DNA of 64,000 nucleotides from Hyphomicrobiales bacterium 4NK60-0047b (lineage in GTDB: Bacteria; Pseudomonadota; Alphaproteobacteria; Rhizobiales; HXMU1428-3), in contig BAABWY010000005.1 in NCBI GenBank assembly GCA_040367435.1, positions 225,921 through 289,920 on the forward strand. The letters run 5' to 3'. The notes below the pieces were generated by a model. It saw only the letters and a program-made list of their open reading frames with translations. It ran no database searches and was not told where the DNA came from. Positions 56,180-64,000 of the stretch are shown here, piece after piece. Positions within the stretch are counted from its first letter, which is position 1. Each line of letters starts with the position of its first letter. A program made the translations under genes and the position numbers.

Positions 56180-57667
56180 ATGTTGAACAGAGCTGGTACT
56201 TTTCTTTCCTCACTTTCTCCTCATCTCTGTTGGAGATTGTTTTGGCTCATCGGTTTTTTGCTTTGCGCTCTTGCCTTCGGCTTTCATTTTTTCTCAGATA
56301 ATTTTTCATATGCGTACCGTGTACGTGAAATGCCCATTCCGACTTTGGTTTTTGGGCTTTTTCTAACAGGTTGTCTGTTTATTGGTTTACGGTTTTTGGT
56401 CCCTAAACTTATAGCTGAAGACCAAAAGCCTGCATTTTCATTAGGCTTTATATCACTCTCTCCTCTTTGTGCTCTTTTTGCGCTTGGCCTTTTAGCTCGG
56501 CTTTTACTGCTATTTAGTGAACCGGTTTTAGAAGATGATTACCATCGTTATTTATGGGATGGTGGTGTGTTGGCGCATGGGATTAGCCCTTACAAATACA
56601 GCCCATCAGATATTTTGGAGAGTGAAGATACGCCGATGATGTTAAAAGAGCTCTCTTCATGGGCCGCTCCCGTGCCAGAGCGAATTAATCACTCTGATTT
56701 GAGAACCATTTACCCAGCTGGCGCTCAAGCTTTATTTTCTGTGTCACATTTTTTTGGTCCCTGGTCTCTCACGGCATGGCGTATCATGATCCTTATTGCT
56801 GAGCTGACAAGTTTTGCAGTTCTGCTTTCCATGCTCTCGCATGTGGCAAGGTCTCCCCTTTGGATCAGCCTTTATTGGTGGAATCCCCTGGTGATTAAAG
56901 AGCTGATGAATTCAGCTCATATGGAAGCTGTTATGATGCCTTTTTTGCTTGGCGGTATATATCTCGCCATGAAAGGCCTTTATGCCCGTTCGAGTTTCAT
57001 TTTAAGTTTAGCAGCCAGCATTAAATTTTGGCCGGCATTGCTTTTACCGCTTGTATGGAAGGTTTTGCTCAAACGGCCGTTCATTTTATGCGTTTCAATT
57101 ATCCTTTCATTATTTATTGGCGCGGTGATTGTTTGGCCATTTCTTCAATCGGGCTTGAATGAAAGCTCGGGTCTTGTGGTTTATGGTGTGAAATGGAAGA
57201 CCAACTCTGCCTTTTTCCCTCTATTTGAAAGTCTCGTTTTATTTTTTACAGACTTGTTTTCATTCTCCCAAAAAACGGGCTCTTTATTAGCTAGAGCCAT
57301 AGTCGGTTTATTTTTGGTTGGACTTGTTTTTTGGTTTGCCTTCACTAAATCTTTAAATAGTAGAAACAAAAATGAACGCTCTTTGTTTGCCCTTAGTTTT
57401 ATCTGCTTTACACTCTTCCTACTGAGCCCAGCACAATTCCCCTGGTATTTTGTTTGGGTCGCGCCATTCTTGGTTTTTTATCCACTTTGGGGATTTGTTG
57501 TTCTGGTACCTTTTATGGCGTTTTATTATTTAGGGTTTTATTTTAACACTATTGACGCACTTAGAGATTATAAATTTTTACTTAGTTTTCTCATTTGGTT
57601 GCCGGTATGGGGTCTGCTTGCATTTGAGCTTTTAAATAATAGGAGACGCTCAGTTGCGCCTGTCTAA
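56180..57667 (+). CDS. GT-C type membrane glycosyltransferase (GT87/mannosyltransferase-like)
   Basis: 495 residues with about ten or more membrane helices. The loop after helix 3 carries an acidic pair in EDDYHRYLWDG (E118-D120), typical of GT-C enzymes that use a polyprenyl-phosphate sugar. SPAQFPWYFVWVAPFLV near the C-terminus recalls GT87/DUF2029 proteins. It overlaps the following GT2 gene by 14 bases; the pair would make and use a lipid-linked sugar. The acceptor is unknown. Specific family assignment is moderate, membrane GT-C type is good. Confidence 0.78.
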   Translation: MLNRAGTFLSSLSPHLCWRLFWLIGFLLCALAFGFHFFSDNFSYAYRVREMPIPTLVFGLFLTGCLFIGLRFLVPKLIAEDQKPAFSLGFISLSPLCALFALGLLARLLLLFSEPVLEDDYHRYLWDGGVLAHGISPYKYSPSDILESEDTPMMLKELSSWAAPVPERINHSDLRTIYPAGAQALFSVSHFFGPWSLTAWRIMILIAELTSFAVLLSMLSHVARSPLWISLYWWNPLVIKELMNSAHMEAVMMPFLLGGIYLAMKGLYARSSFILSLAASIKFWPALLLPLVWKVLLKRPFILCVSIILSLFIGAVIVWPFLQSGLNESSGLVVYGVKWKTNSAFFPLFESLVLFFTDLFSFSQKTGSLLARAIVGLFLVGLVFWFAFTKSLNSRNKNERSLFALSFICFTLFLLSPAQFPWYFVWVAPFLVFYPLWGFVVLVPFMAFYYLGFYFNTIDALRDYKFLLSFLIWLPVWGLLAFELLNNRRRSVAPV

Positions 57668-58346
57668 AAAAATATGCGTAATCATCCCGGCTTTAAATGA
57701 AGAAAACGCCATTGGCGATGTTATCCGTGATTTACCCGAGTTTGTTGATCAAATAATTGTCGCTGACAATGGCTCTAAAGATGATACAGCGCCAATTGCT
57801 GCAAGCCTTGGTGCTGATGTGGTTTATGAGCTTGAGCCTGGTTATGGTGCAGCCTGCCTTAGAGGTATGAGCGCGGTTCGTGATGCTGAGGTGATTTGTT
57901 TTCTTGATGGTGACTATTCGGACTTTCCTGAAGATTTAGCCCATTTGGTGGACCCTATTCTCAAGGATGAAGCTGATTTTGTGGTTGGCTCTCGAACTGG
58001 TGGTCAGGTCGAGAAAGGTGCACTTACACTGCCGCAAATTTTTGGCAACAGGCTTGCCTGTTTTCTTATGAACAGAATTTGGGGGACGTCCTTCACTGAT
58101 CTCGGGCCGTTTCGCGCAATTGATGCGGAGACGCTAAAGAATTTGCAAATGCAAGACAGAAATTTTGGTTGGACAATAGAGATGCAGATTAAAGCGCATA
58201 TTTTGGATGCGCGAATTATTGAAGTTCCAGTTCGATATCGTCAACGCATTGGTGTTTCAAAAATTTCTGGCACGATTAGTGGGACTTTTAAAGCCGGGTA
58301 TAAGATTTTAGCGACCATCTATAAATACCGGAAATTAGAGAAGTGA
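57654..58346 (+). CDS. GT2 family glycosyltransferase (dolichyl-phosphate mannose synthase-like)
   Basis: 230 residues from a TTG start supported by AGGAG at 57641-57645. GT-A fold: VIIPALNEENAIGDVI, VADNGSKDDT and the metal motif DGD (D85-D87). GSRTGGQVEKGALTLPQIFGN and FTDLGPFRAI fit the DPM1-like, UgtP-like branch. No C-terminal membrane helices. It likely makes a polyprenyl-phosphate sugar for the GT-C enzyme just upstream. It ends two bases from the convergent rhodanese gene. Confidence 0.87.
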   Translation: MRLSKKICVIIPALNEENAIGDVIRDLPEFVDQIIVADNGSKDDTAPIAASLGADVVYELEPGYGAACLRGMSAVRDAEVICFLDGDYSDFPEDLAHLVDPILKDEADFVVGSRTGGQVEKGALTLPQIFGNRLACFLMNRIWGTSFTDLGPFRAIDAETLKNLQMQDRNFGWTIEMQIKAHILDARIIEVPVRYRQRIGVSKISGTISGTFKAGYKILATIYKYRKLEK

Positions 58347-58348
58347 TT

Positions 58349-59005
58349 TCACGGAACGTAACTTCTGATACTTTCATCATTGATTAACTGGCCCCAATGA
58401 TTGTTGTAGGGGTGAACTTTGGTCGTTGTATTGGTTTCTATTTTAGTTTCATTTTTCGAAACGTCTATTCGGCTAAGTTTTTTATCGTTGAGTTTTACTT
58501 TCGCCTTTTTATCATCTTCATCGAATTTATATAGCGGTGCTCCTTGATTGGCCCAGCCAAAAATACCTTCCTCAAGATTATAAATTTCTTTCGCACCTAT
58601 TTCTTTTAGGCTTTGCCCTAAATAGTTTGCCATTTTTGTTGAACGCACACCAACAGAACAATAGAAAATGATTTCCTTGCCTTTAATCTGTTCGCCATAT
58701 TTTTTTAAAAAAGAACTTTTCCAGGTCGAGGGAAGCAATAGCTTGGCATCTTTAATGTGACTTACTTCAAACTCATCTTTTTCTCTCACGTCAAAAATCA
58801 GATAATTATCTTTATCTTTTGTTTGCAGAGCCGCCATTAATTTTTCGCGGGAAATATGCTTCACGCTCTTATAATCATCAATGATGTTTTGATGGATATT
58901 TTTTAAGGAAAACAGTTTCATCTCCGCCTGTGCATTTAAGATTCCAGCCAACAAAATAGCAACGGCGATTGCTCCTTTAAGAAGATATGCTTGCACTCTT
59001 TCCAT
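58349..59005 (-). CDS. Periplasmic rhodanese-domain protein
   Basis: 218 residues with a signal peptide (cleavage near GILNAQAEM). The rhodanese domain (about 50-155) has YLIFDVREKDEF, the active-site loop FYCSVGVRS (C116) and LEEGIFGWANQGAPLYKF. It would bind persulfide or act as a sulfurtransferase in the periplasm. The C-terminal 65 residues are Lys/Thr-rich with no known domain. It lies 34 bases after hypF on the same strand and is probably co-transcribed with it. Confidence 0.85.
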   Translation of the reverse strand: MERVQAYLLKGAIAVAILLAGILNAQAEMKLFSLKNIHQNIIDDYKSVKHISREKLMAALQTKDKDNYLIFDVREKDEFEVSHIKDAKLLLPSTWKSSFLKKYGEQIKGKEIIFYCSVGVRSTKMANYLGQSLKEIGAKEIYNLEEGIFGWANQGAPLYKFDEDDKKAKVKLNDKKLSRIDVSKNETKIETNTTTKVHPYNNHWGQLINDESIRSYVP

Positions 59006-59039
59006 AAAATTTCAAAACCCGTTTTAAATTTTCTTAGTT

Positions 59040-61457
59040 TTAGATCTTTGGCTTTTTAAGATGCTTAGCTGCTGCTATGAGCGCTTGGCCGTAACTTATT
59101 CCACCATCATTTGCTGGTAACTCACTTTGTATTATGGGAATAAACCCATTTTTTTCAAGGAGTAAAGCCAGATTTTCTAGAAGTGTATTATTTTGAAAAC
59201 ACCCGCCTGACAAGGCAATTTTTAGCTTATTGTCTGGATCGCCTAGCTTTTCATCTATGTTTAGACTATGCACAGCTCCCTTGATCCAATCCAATAAAAT
59301 ATATGTGAGGCTTTTGTGGAATTTGGTCGCGATGTAGCTTTTTGATTTTTCTTGATCTAAATCTTCAAAAAGGGCCTTCCAAAGAAGTGAAAAATTAACC
59401 CTGTTTATCTGCCCATCGCACTCATATTCGGCTTTATATAATTCTTCTATAGGAAGTGCTTTATATAATTCCTGGCTCACTAGGGCTTCTAATTGCATGG
59501 CGGCTTCGCCTTCATATGTCACCTCATCGAGTGAGAGTTCAAGGCTGGCGGCTACTGCATCAAACAAACGGCCACATGAGGAACTTATGGGAGAATTTAT
59601 ACCTTTCTTCATCATGGCATTTAGAGTGGATAGCGGTTTTTCTCTCATATGCTTCACTACAGAGAGACCACCATATTGACACTCGATTTCTTGCCAACCA
59701 AGCGTTTGCTCACAATGAGAGTAGAGATTGCGCCATGGCTCTTTTACAGCTGCGCTGCCACCTAAAAGAGGAACACCTTCAAAAGCTCCGATGCGTTTGA
59801 ACTCTGTATAATCTCCGTAGTGCAACTCTCCACCCCAAATGGTTCCATCTTCTCCAAAACCTATGCCATCGAGAATCAGTCCTAAGCACTTTTCGTCATT
59901 TAGTCCGTGGTTATTTTCACCAAGAGCGCTGGCCATATGAGCATGATGGTGCTGGGTTCTTATGAGGGGAACCTGATCTTTTTCGCTTTGGCCCTCCCCT
60001 AGTTTAGAAGAGAGATATTCCGGGTGCTCATCCACAACGCGAAACTCTGGCTCGAATTCAAACAAGTCAGTGTAGAGCGCTATGGTTTGCTGGTAAGCTT
60101 CAAAAGTTGGCACATGCTCTAAATCTCCCAGATGCTGCGAGAGAATTGCTTCGCCGTTTTTCAGCATACAAAAGGTAGATTTTAACTCAGCCCCGCAGGC
60201 AATAAGGTCTGGAGCTTCTTCAAAACCCTTAGGCAAGGAAATTGGAGCCGGGGCATAACCTCTTGCTCGGCGCAGTATGGTAGTATTTTCATTTACAACT
60301 CGAACCACACTATCATCAACTCTATTAGTGATGTGGCGATTATGGAGCAAAGCAAAATCAGCAACGTCTCTTAGCTCTGTTTGCGCTTCTTCATTTGTTA
60401 TCAGTTGCGGCATGTTTGACAAATTGCCGCTTGTCATAATCAACGGCTCATCGAACTCAGCTAGTAGCAGATGATGCAAAGGTGTGTTTGGAAGCATGAT
60501 GCCTATTTCATGCAAACCGGGTGCAATGGCTTCTGGTAATTTATCGATTCTTTTTTTGGCACTCGTTTTTTTCACTAGGACAATTGGAGCAACTGGACTT
60601 TCAAGTTGCATCAGTGCTTCTTCTGAAAAGAGACCGATCTCTTTTGCCTGCGTGCTGTCTTTGCACATCAAAGCAAACGCTTTATTTGAGCGTTTTTTTC
60701 TTTTGCGCAAGGTTTCGACAAGATCACCGTCCCTGGCCAGACAACAAAGGTGAAAACCACCAAGCCCTTTTATTGCTCCAATGTAACCAGCTTTAATCAG
60801 CTCTGCGGCATTTTTAATGACATCTTCTTGGACTATGTTGGTTGATGGCTTGGTTGTTTGGCTTAACCATTTAAGCTCTAGTTCCGGCCCGCAGTTTGGG
60901 CAGGCGATGGGTTGTGCGTGAAAACGCCTGTCGCCTGGATCTTCATATTCTTTTTGGCATTGATCACACATTTTAAAAGGTGCCATTGAGGTTGCTCTTC
61001 TGTCATAAGGCGCTTCATAAATGATTGAGAGCCTTGGGCCACAATGCGTGCAATTGGTAAACGGGTATCTGTATCTATTCTCATTTGGTGACATTATCTC
61101 TTTAATGCAGGCCTTACAGGTGGCGGCATCTGGTGAGATTTGTGTTTGCATTTCGCTTTGTTCACTAGGGCGAATTCTAAAGGACAGAAATTGTTGAAAC
61201 TTATGAGCGACACTGGTTTTAATTTTTGTGATTTTGGCAAGCGGTGGAATTTCAGCTTCTAAACGTTTTAAGAATTGCTCTTGTTCACCCTCATTGAAAT
61301 TCAGGATGATTTGCACACCTTGCCCGTTGTTTAAAACTTCACCTTTCAACCCCATGTCATTTGCCAGCTGCCAGACAAAGGGACGAAACCCAACGCCTTG
61401 CACAATACCTGAAATGGTTATTATGCTTGTTTTATGCTTGTTGGTTTCATGAGGCAT
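59040..61457 (-). CDS. hypF: [NiFe]-hydrogenase maturation carbamoyltransferase HypF
   Basis: 805 residues with all HypF modules: acylphosphatase (GIVQGVGFRPFVW), paired zinc fingers (CKACIKEI, CTHCGPRL, CDQCQKEY, CPNCGPEL), the YrdC-like domain (KGLGGFHLCCLARDGD) and the Kae1-like domain (QHHHAHMAS, ALSGGCFQNNTLLE). HypF turns carbamoyl phosphate into the thiocarbamate on HypE that becomes the CN ligand of [NiFe] hydrogenase. No other hyp or hydrogenase gene is in the window, unusual because hypF is normally in a hyp cluster. It appears intact. Confidence 0.95.
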   Translation of the reverse strand: MPHETNKHKTSIITISGIVQGVGFRPFVWQLANDMGLKGEVLNNGQGVQIILNFNEGEQEQFLKRLEAEIPPLAKITKIKTSVAHKFQQFLSFRIRPSEQSEMQTQISPDAATCKACIKEIMSPNENRYRYPFTNCTHCGPRLSIIYEAPYDRRATSMAPFKMCDQCQKEYEDPGDRRFHAQPIACPNCGPELELKWLSQTTKPSTNIVQEDVIKNAAELIKAGYIGAIKGLGGFHLCCLARDGDLVETLRKRKKRSNKAFALMCKDSTQAKEIGLFSEEALMQLESPVAPIVLVKKTSAKKRIDKLPEAIAPGLHEIGIMLPNTPLHHLLLAEFDEPLIMTSGNLSNMPQLITNEEAQTELRDVADFALLHNRHITNRVDDSVVRVVNENTTILRRARGYAPAPISLPKGFEEAPDLIACGAELKSTFCMLKNGEAILSQHLGDLEHVPTFEAYQQTIALYTDLFEFEPEFRVVDEHPEYLSSKLGEGQSEKDQVPLIRTQHHHAHMASALGENNHGLNDEKCLGLILDGIGFGEDGTIWGGELHYGDYTEFKRIGAFEGVPLLGGSAAVKEPWRNLYSHCEQTLGWQEIECQYGGLSVVKHMREKPLSTLNAMMKKGINSPISSSCGRLFDAVAASLELSLDEVTYEGEAAMQLEALVSQELYKALPIEELYKAEYECDGQINRVNFSLLWKALFEDLDQEKSKSYIATKFHKSLTYILLDWIKGAVHSLNIDEKLGDPDNKLKIALSGGCFQNNTLLENLALLLEKNGFIPIIQSELPANDGGISYGQALIAAAKHLKKPKI

Positions 61458-61615
61458 TAAAATTTAACCGCTTATTTTGATTTGCTTTTTCATAAACTAT
61501 CAAGAGCGGTACGGCTTGTCAGTTCTATTTCTTGTTTTGGCTTAACAGAGAGAAGGGACATTTGGTAGCACGACGTCAAGAGAAGGCTGTGCGCATGCTC
61601 AATCACTCTTACTCA

Positions 61616-62551
61616 CTATCTTACAATCTTTAACTCACCTTGAAGGCCATTGAGAAAATCTTTAGCTGGAACAGATTTTTTTCCTTCTCGTTGTACTTCA
61701 AGAAGTTGAACGCACCCTGTTTCGCAGTCTATGATTAATTCATCTTCATTTTTATCTTTAACTGCATTTTCCTGGTCTTTAGGTAGTGCAGATCTGATGA
61801 CTTTTATCCGCTCTTTTTTATCATTCGTTTTTAACATTTCAAACCATGCACCAGGAAACGGACTTAAGCCCCGAATGTGATTGTGAATGTCTTCGGCTGA
61901 CCCAGACCAATTGATCTTACTCTCAGCTTTTGAGATTTTCTTTGCATAAGTCACACCTTCTGTCGGCTGCGGCGTTGGAACAAGAGAGCCACGCTCTAAG
62001 GCATCTAATGCGCGACCTAACAGGTCTGCGCCTCGGACCATCATTTCGTCATGCAAATCACCGGCTGTCATTGTCTCACCAATGGGAATATGTTCGCTTA
62101 ACAAAATATCACCGGTGTCTAAGCCTTCATCCATTTGCATGATCATGACGCCAGTGCCGCTATCTCCTGCCATAATCGCACGTTGGATGGGAGCGGCGCC
62201 GCGCCACCTTGGTAGCAAAGAGCCATGAACATTTAGGCATCCATAGGCGCACGCCTCTAAAATGGAAGTGGGAAGCAAAAGGCCATAGGCTACAACGATA
62301 GCAATATCAGCGTTTAACGCTTTAAACGCTTCCACCTGCTCTTCTTTTTTCAAGGACGTAGGAGTGAAGACGTCCAAGCCAGTTTGCTCTGCAAACTCAT
62401 GAACGGGCGTTTTGCGCACCTTGCCACCGCGGCCTGCTTTTCTTGGTGGCTGGCTATAAACACCGACGACTTCATGGCCCTTGTTCATGATTTCAGCTAA
62501 TGTTGGAATTGAGAACTCTGGCGTTCCCATAAATATTACACGCAAGGTCAT
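61616..62551 (-). CDS. fmt: Methionyl-tRNA formyltransferase
   Basis: 311 residues. VIFMGTPEFSIPTL at the start, the catalytic NVHGSLLPRWRGAAPIQRAI and MIMQMDEGLDTGDIL mark the formyl transfer domain; the C-terminal OB-like domain ends LNGLQGEL. It formylates initiator Met-tRNA. It follows def by 39 bases on the minus strand, the standard def-fmt pair. AAGAGA lies upstream of its ATG. Confidence 0.96.
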   Translation of the reverse strand: MTLRVIFMGTPEFSIPTLAEIMNKGHEVVGVYSQPPRKAGRGGKVRKTPVHEFAEQTGLDVFTPTSLKKEEQVEAFKALNADIAIVVAYGLLLPTSILEACAYGCLNVHGSLLPRWRGAAPIQRAIMAGDSGTGVMIMQMDEGLDTGDILLSEHIPIGETMTAGDLHDEMMVRGADLLGRALDALERGSLVPTPQPTEGVTYAKKISKAESKINWSGSAEDIHNHIRGLSPFPGAWFEMLKTNDKKERIKVIRSALPKDQENAVKDKNEDELIIDCETGCVQLLEVQREGKKSVPAKDFLNGLQGELKIVR

Positions 62552-62590
62552 GATGGTCTCTTTTGGTCTATTAGGGGCACTATATGCTTA

Positions 62591-63109
62591 TTAAAGTGCT
62601 ACCGACTTTTTAGCTTTGGCGAATTTTTTAATGACGCGATCTCTACGTAATTTAGAGAGGTAATCAATAAAGAGCACGCCATCTAGGTGATCGATTTCAT
62701 GCTGAACGACTGTTCCGAGCAATCCTTCACACTCTCTTTCTTGTTCCTTGCCCTCTTCATCACGATACCCAACTTTAACAATCGCTGGTCGTTCGATTTC
62801 TGCGAAATATTCTGGGATGGAAAGGCAACCTTCTTCATAAACAGAGCGGTCATCTGATGAACTTAAAATTTTTGGATTGATCATGATGATCGGTTCTTTT
62901 TCGTCATCTTCTTTTTGTGCAGCATCCATCACTATCAATCGGATAGGAATATTAATTTGCGGCGCAGCAAGGCCGACACCCGGGGCGTCATACATTGTCT
63001 CAAGCATGTCTTGCATAAGCGTTTTTAGCTCTGAGGTTATGTCTTCAATTGGTGAACAATTCTCCCTTAAAACTGGATCAGGAATTGTTATGATTTCTTT
63101 TAATGCCAT
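62591..63109 (-). CDS. def: Peptide deformylase
   Basis: 172 residues. The three family motifs are intact: GVGLAAPQI, EEGCLSIP and QHEIDHLDGVLF; the Cys and two His bind the metal. It removes the formyl group from nascent proteins. First gene of the def-fmt pair; divergent from the DUF2238 gene, with small hairpins between. Confidence 0.96.
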   Translation of the reverse strand: MALKEIITIPDPVLRENCSPIEDITSELKTLMQDMLETMYDAPGVGLAAPQINIPIRLIVMDAAQKEDDEKEPIIMINPKILSSSDDRSVYEEGCLSIPEYFAEIERPAIVKVGYRDEEGKEQERECEGLLGTVVQHEIDHLDGVLFIDYLSKLRRDRVIKKFAKAKKSVAL

Positions 63110-63354
63110 TCTCGTCTTTCGTCACTCAATTCAAAACTAGCCCTAAAACTCCTCAAAAAGGAGCATTCTTTTGGCAAAACTTGCCTTTTTCTTGGCTGAT
63201 AGATACCTTAATTCTCTTGAAGGTGAAAGAGTTATATAGGGACTAAACCCTAGTTAACAGAAATAAATATCGGCATTTCTTAAAGCAGAGCTGCTTTACT
63301 AAAACTTCTTTTCACATCATCATATTAAGTAACAAACCTATTGGGGACAAGGTT

Positions 63355-63990
63355 ATGACAACAAGCGATACTCAGAATACTCTGACGACTCAAAGCAAAA
63401 GCGTGGTTTTTCCTCTTATTTTGCTCATACTCTATTTCGTATTAATGGTTTGGCTTGCGATTGATCCCTATAGCCGTGCGACCTGGTTTGCTGAGAATTT
63501 GCCCGTTTGGATTGTGGTTGGGCTATTGGTGCTCACTTATCGCTCTTTTCAATTTTCAAATCTCTCTTACTTTTTGATGTTTTTCTTTCTCTGTTATCAT
63601 ACCATTGGTGGGCACTACACATTTTCACGCGTTCCGTTTGATTTTTTCAATGATTTCATTGGCTCAGAGCGGAATAATTTTGACCGTGTTGGGCATTTTC
63701 TTGTTGGTGTTTTTGCCTATCCAACAGCTGAACTTTTTATACGAAAGGGCTGGGTCAATGGTTCAAAACTTGCTGCCTTGATAGGCTTTTTAGCAGTGAG
63801 TACCTGGGCTGGGCTTTATGAAGTGATAGAGATGATTTATGCCGTTAATTATGGCGGTGATGAAGCAGCTGATTTTCTTGGTAGCCAGGGCGATATCTGG
63901 GACGCGCAAAAAGATATTGCCATGGATATGCTGGGAGCTGTATTATTTGGTGCGCTATATTTATTCTGTGGGACGAGGAAAGAAGACTAG
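63355..63990 (+). CDS. DUF2238 family membrane protein (YjdF-like)
   Basis: 211 residues with about five membrane helices. Family hallmarks: CYHTIGGHYTFSRVPF, NNFDRVGHFLVGVFAYPTAEL, STWAGLYEVIEM and QGDIWDAQKDIAMDMLGA. DUF2238 proteins have conserved His, Asp and Glu residues in the membrane, but their function is not known to me. A polar N-terminus (1-18) precedes helix 1. Complete within the window. Confidence 0.85.
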   Translation: MTTSDTQNTLTTQSKSVVFPLILLILYFVLMVWLAIDPYSRATWFAENLPVWIVVGLLVLTYRSFQFSNLSYFLMFFFLCYHTIGGHYTFSRVPFDFFNDFIGSERNNFDRVGHFLVGVFAYPTAELFIRKGWVNGSKLAALIGFLAVSTWAGLYEVIEMIYAVNYGGDEAADFLGSQGDIWDAQKDIAMDMLGAVLFGALYLFCGTRKED

Positions 63991-64000
63991 GGTTAGTTTC

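Overview
The window is a 64 kb chromosomal segment of an alphaproteobacterium with fairly low G+C, most likely a member of the Hyphomicrobiales (Rhizobiales). The placement is inferred from a C4-pathway 5-aminolevulinate synthase, a ccoNOQP-ccoGHIS cluster driven by an FnrL-type regulator, rpsT followed by dnaA, hybrid kinases of the usual alphaproteobacterial kind, and an intergenic palindrome type that resembles the common rhizobial ones. No tRNA, rRNA, insertion sequence, prophage or CRISPR array was seen.

Layout. 1-1.5 kb: the tail of an unidentified gene, two copies of a mosaic hairpin repeat and a secreted SH3-domain protein. 1.5-9.2 kb: a MocR-type regulator, ccmF-ccmG-ccmH-ccmI, hemA and ccmE, that is, heme supply and cytochrome c maturation. 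9.2-18.7 kb: an FNR-type regulator with an FNR box in front, then a second FNR box and ccoN-ccoO-ccoQ-ccoP / ccoG-ccoH-ccoI-ccoS. These build the cbb3 terminal oxidase, which needs the heme and the c-type maturation made by the preceding block. The first 18.7 kb therefore reads as one micro-oxic respiration island. 18.7-27.6 kb: minus-strand genes, namely a membrane hybrid histidine kinase, a ComM-type AAA+ ATPase, a small membrane protein, a DUF1287 protein, a soluble hybrid kinase and glutamyl-Q tRNA(Asp) synthetase. 27.7-37.5 kb: rpsT, then about 2.5 kb with no credible gene, then dnaA-dnaN-recF-gyrB, which may be an origin region. 37.5-46.5 kb: a broken SGNH hydrolase, a DUF2231-like protein, an alpha/beta hydrolase, lutC and lutB (no lutA), gamma-glutamyltransferase and thiO-thiS-thiG-thiE. 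46.7-58.4 kb: a CHAD protein, an alpha-2-macroglobulin with its PBP1C partner, and a GT-C/GT2 glycosyltransferase pair. 58.3-64 kb: a periplasmic rhodanese and an isolated hypF, fmt and def, and a DUF2238 membrane protein.

The most unusual content is non-coding. There is a family of mosaic hairpin repeats (four copies) with conserved boxes and stems that differ between copies but keep pairing. A second, very small hairpin unit with a CCCACTA-type loop shows the same paired changes. Several minus-strand genes stop at or inside such repeats. The 2.5 kb rpsT-dnaA gap contains two different sets of 16-bp tandem repeats. All identifications come from reading the sequence and from memory of protein families; no database search was done.
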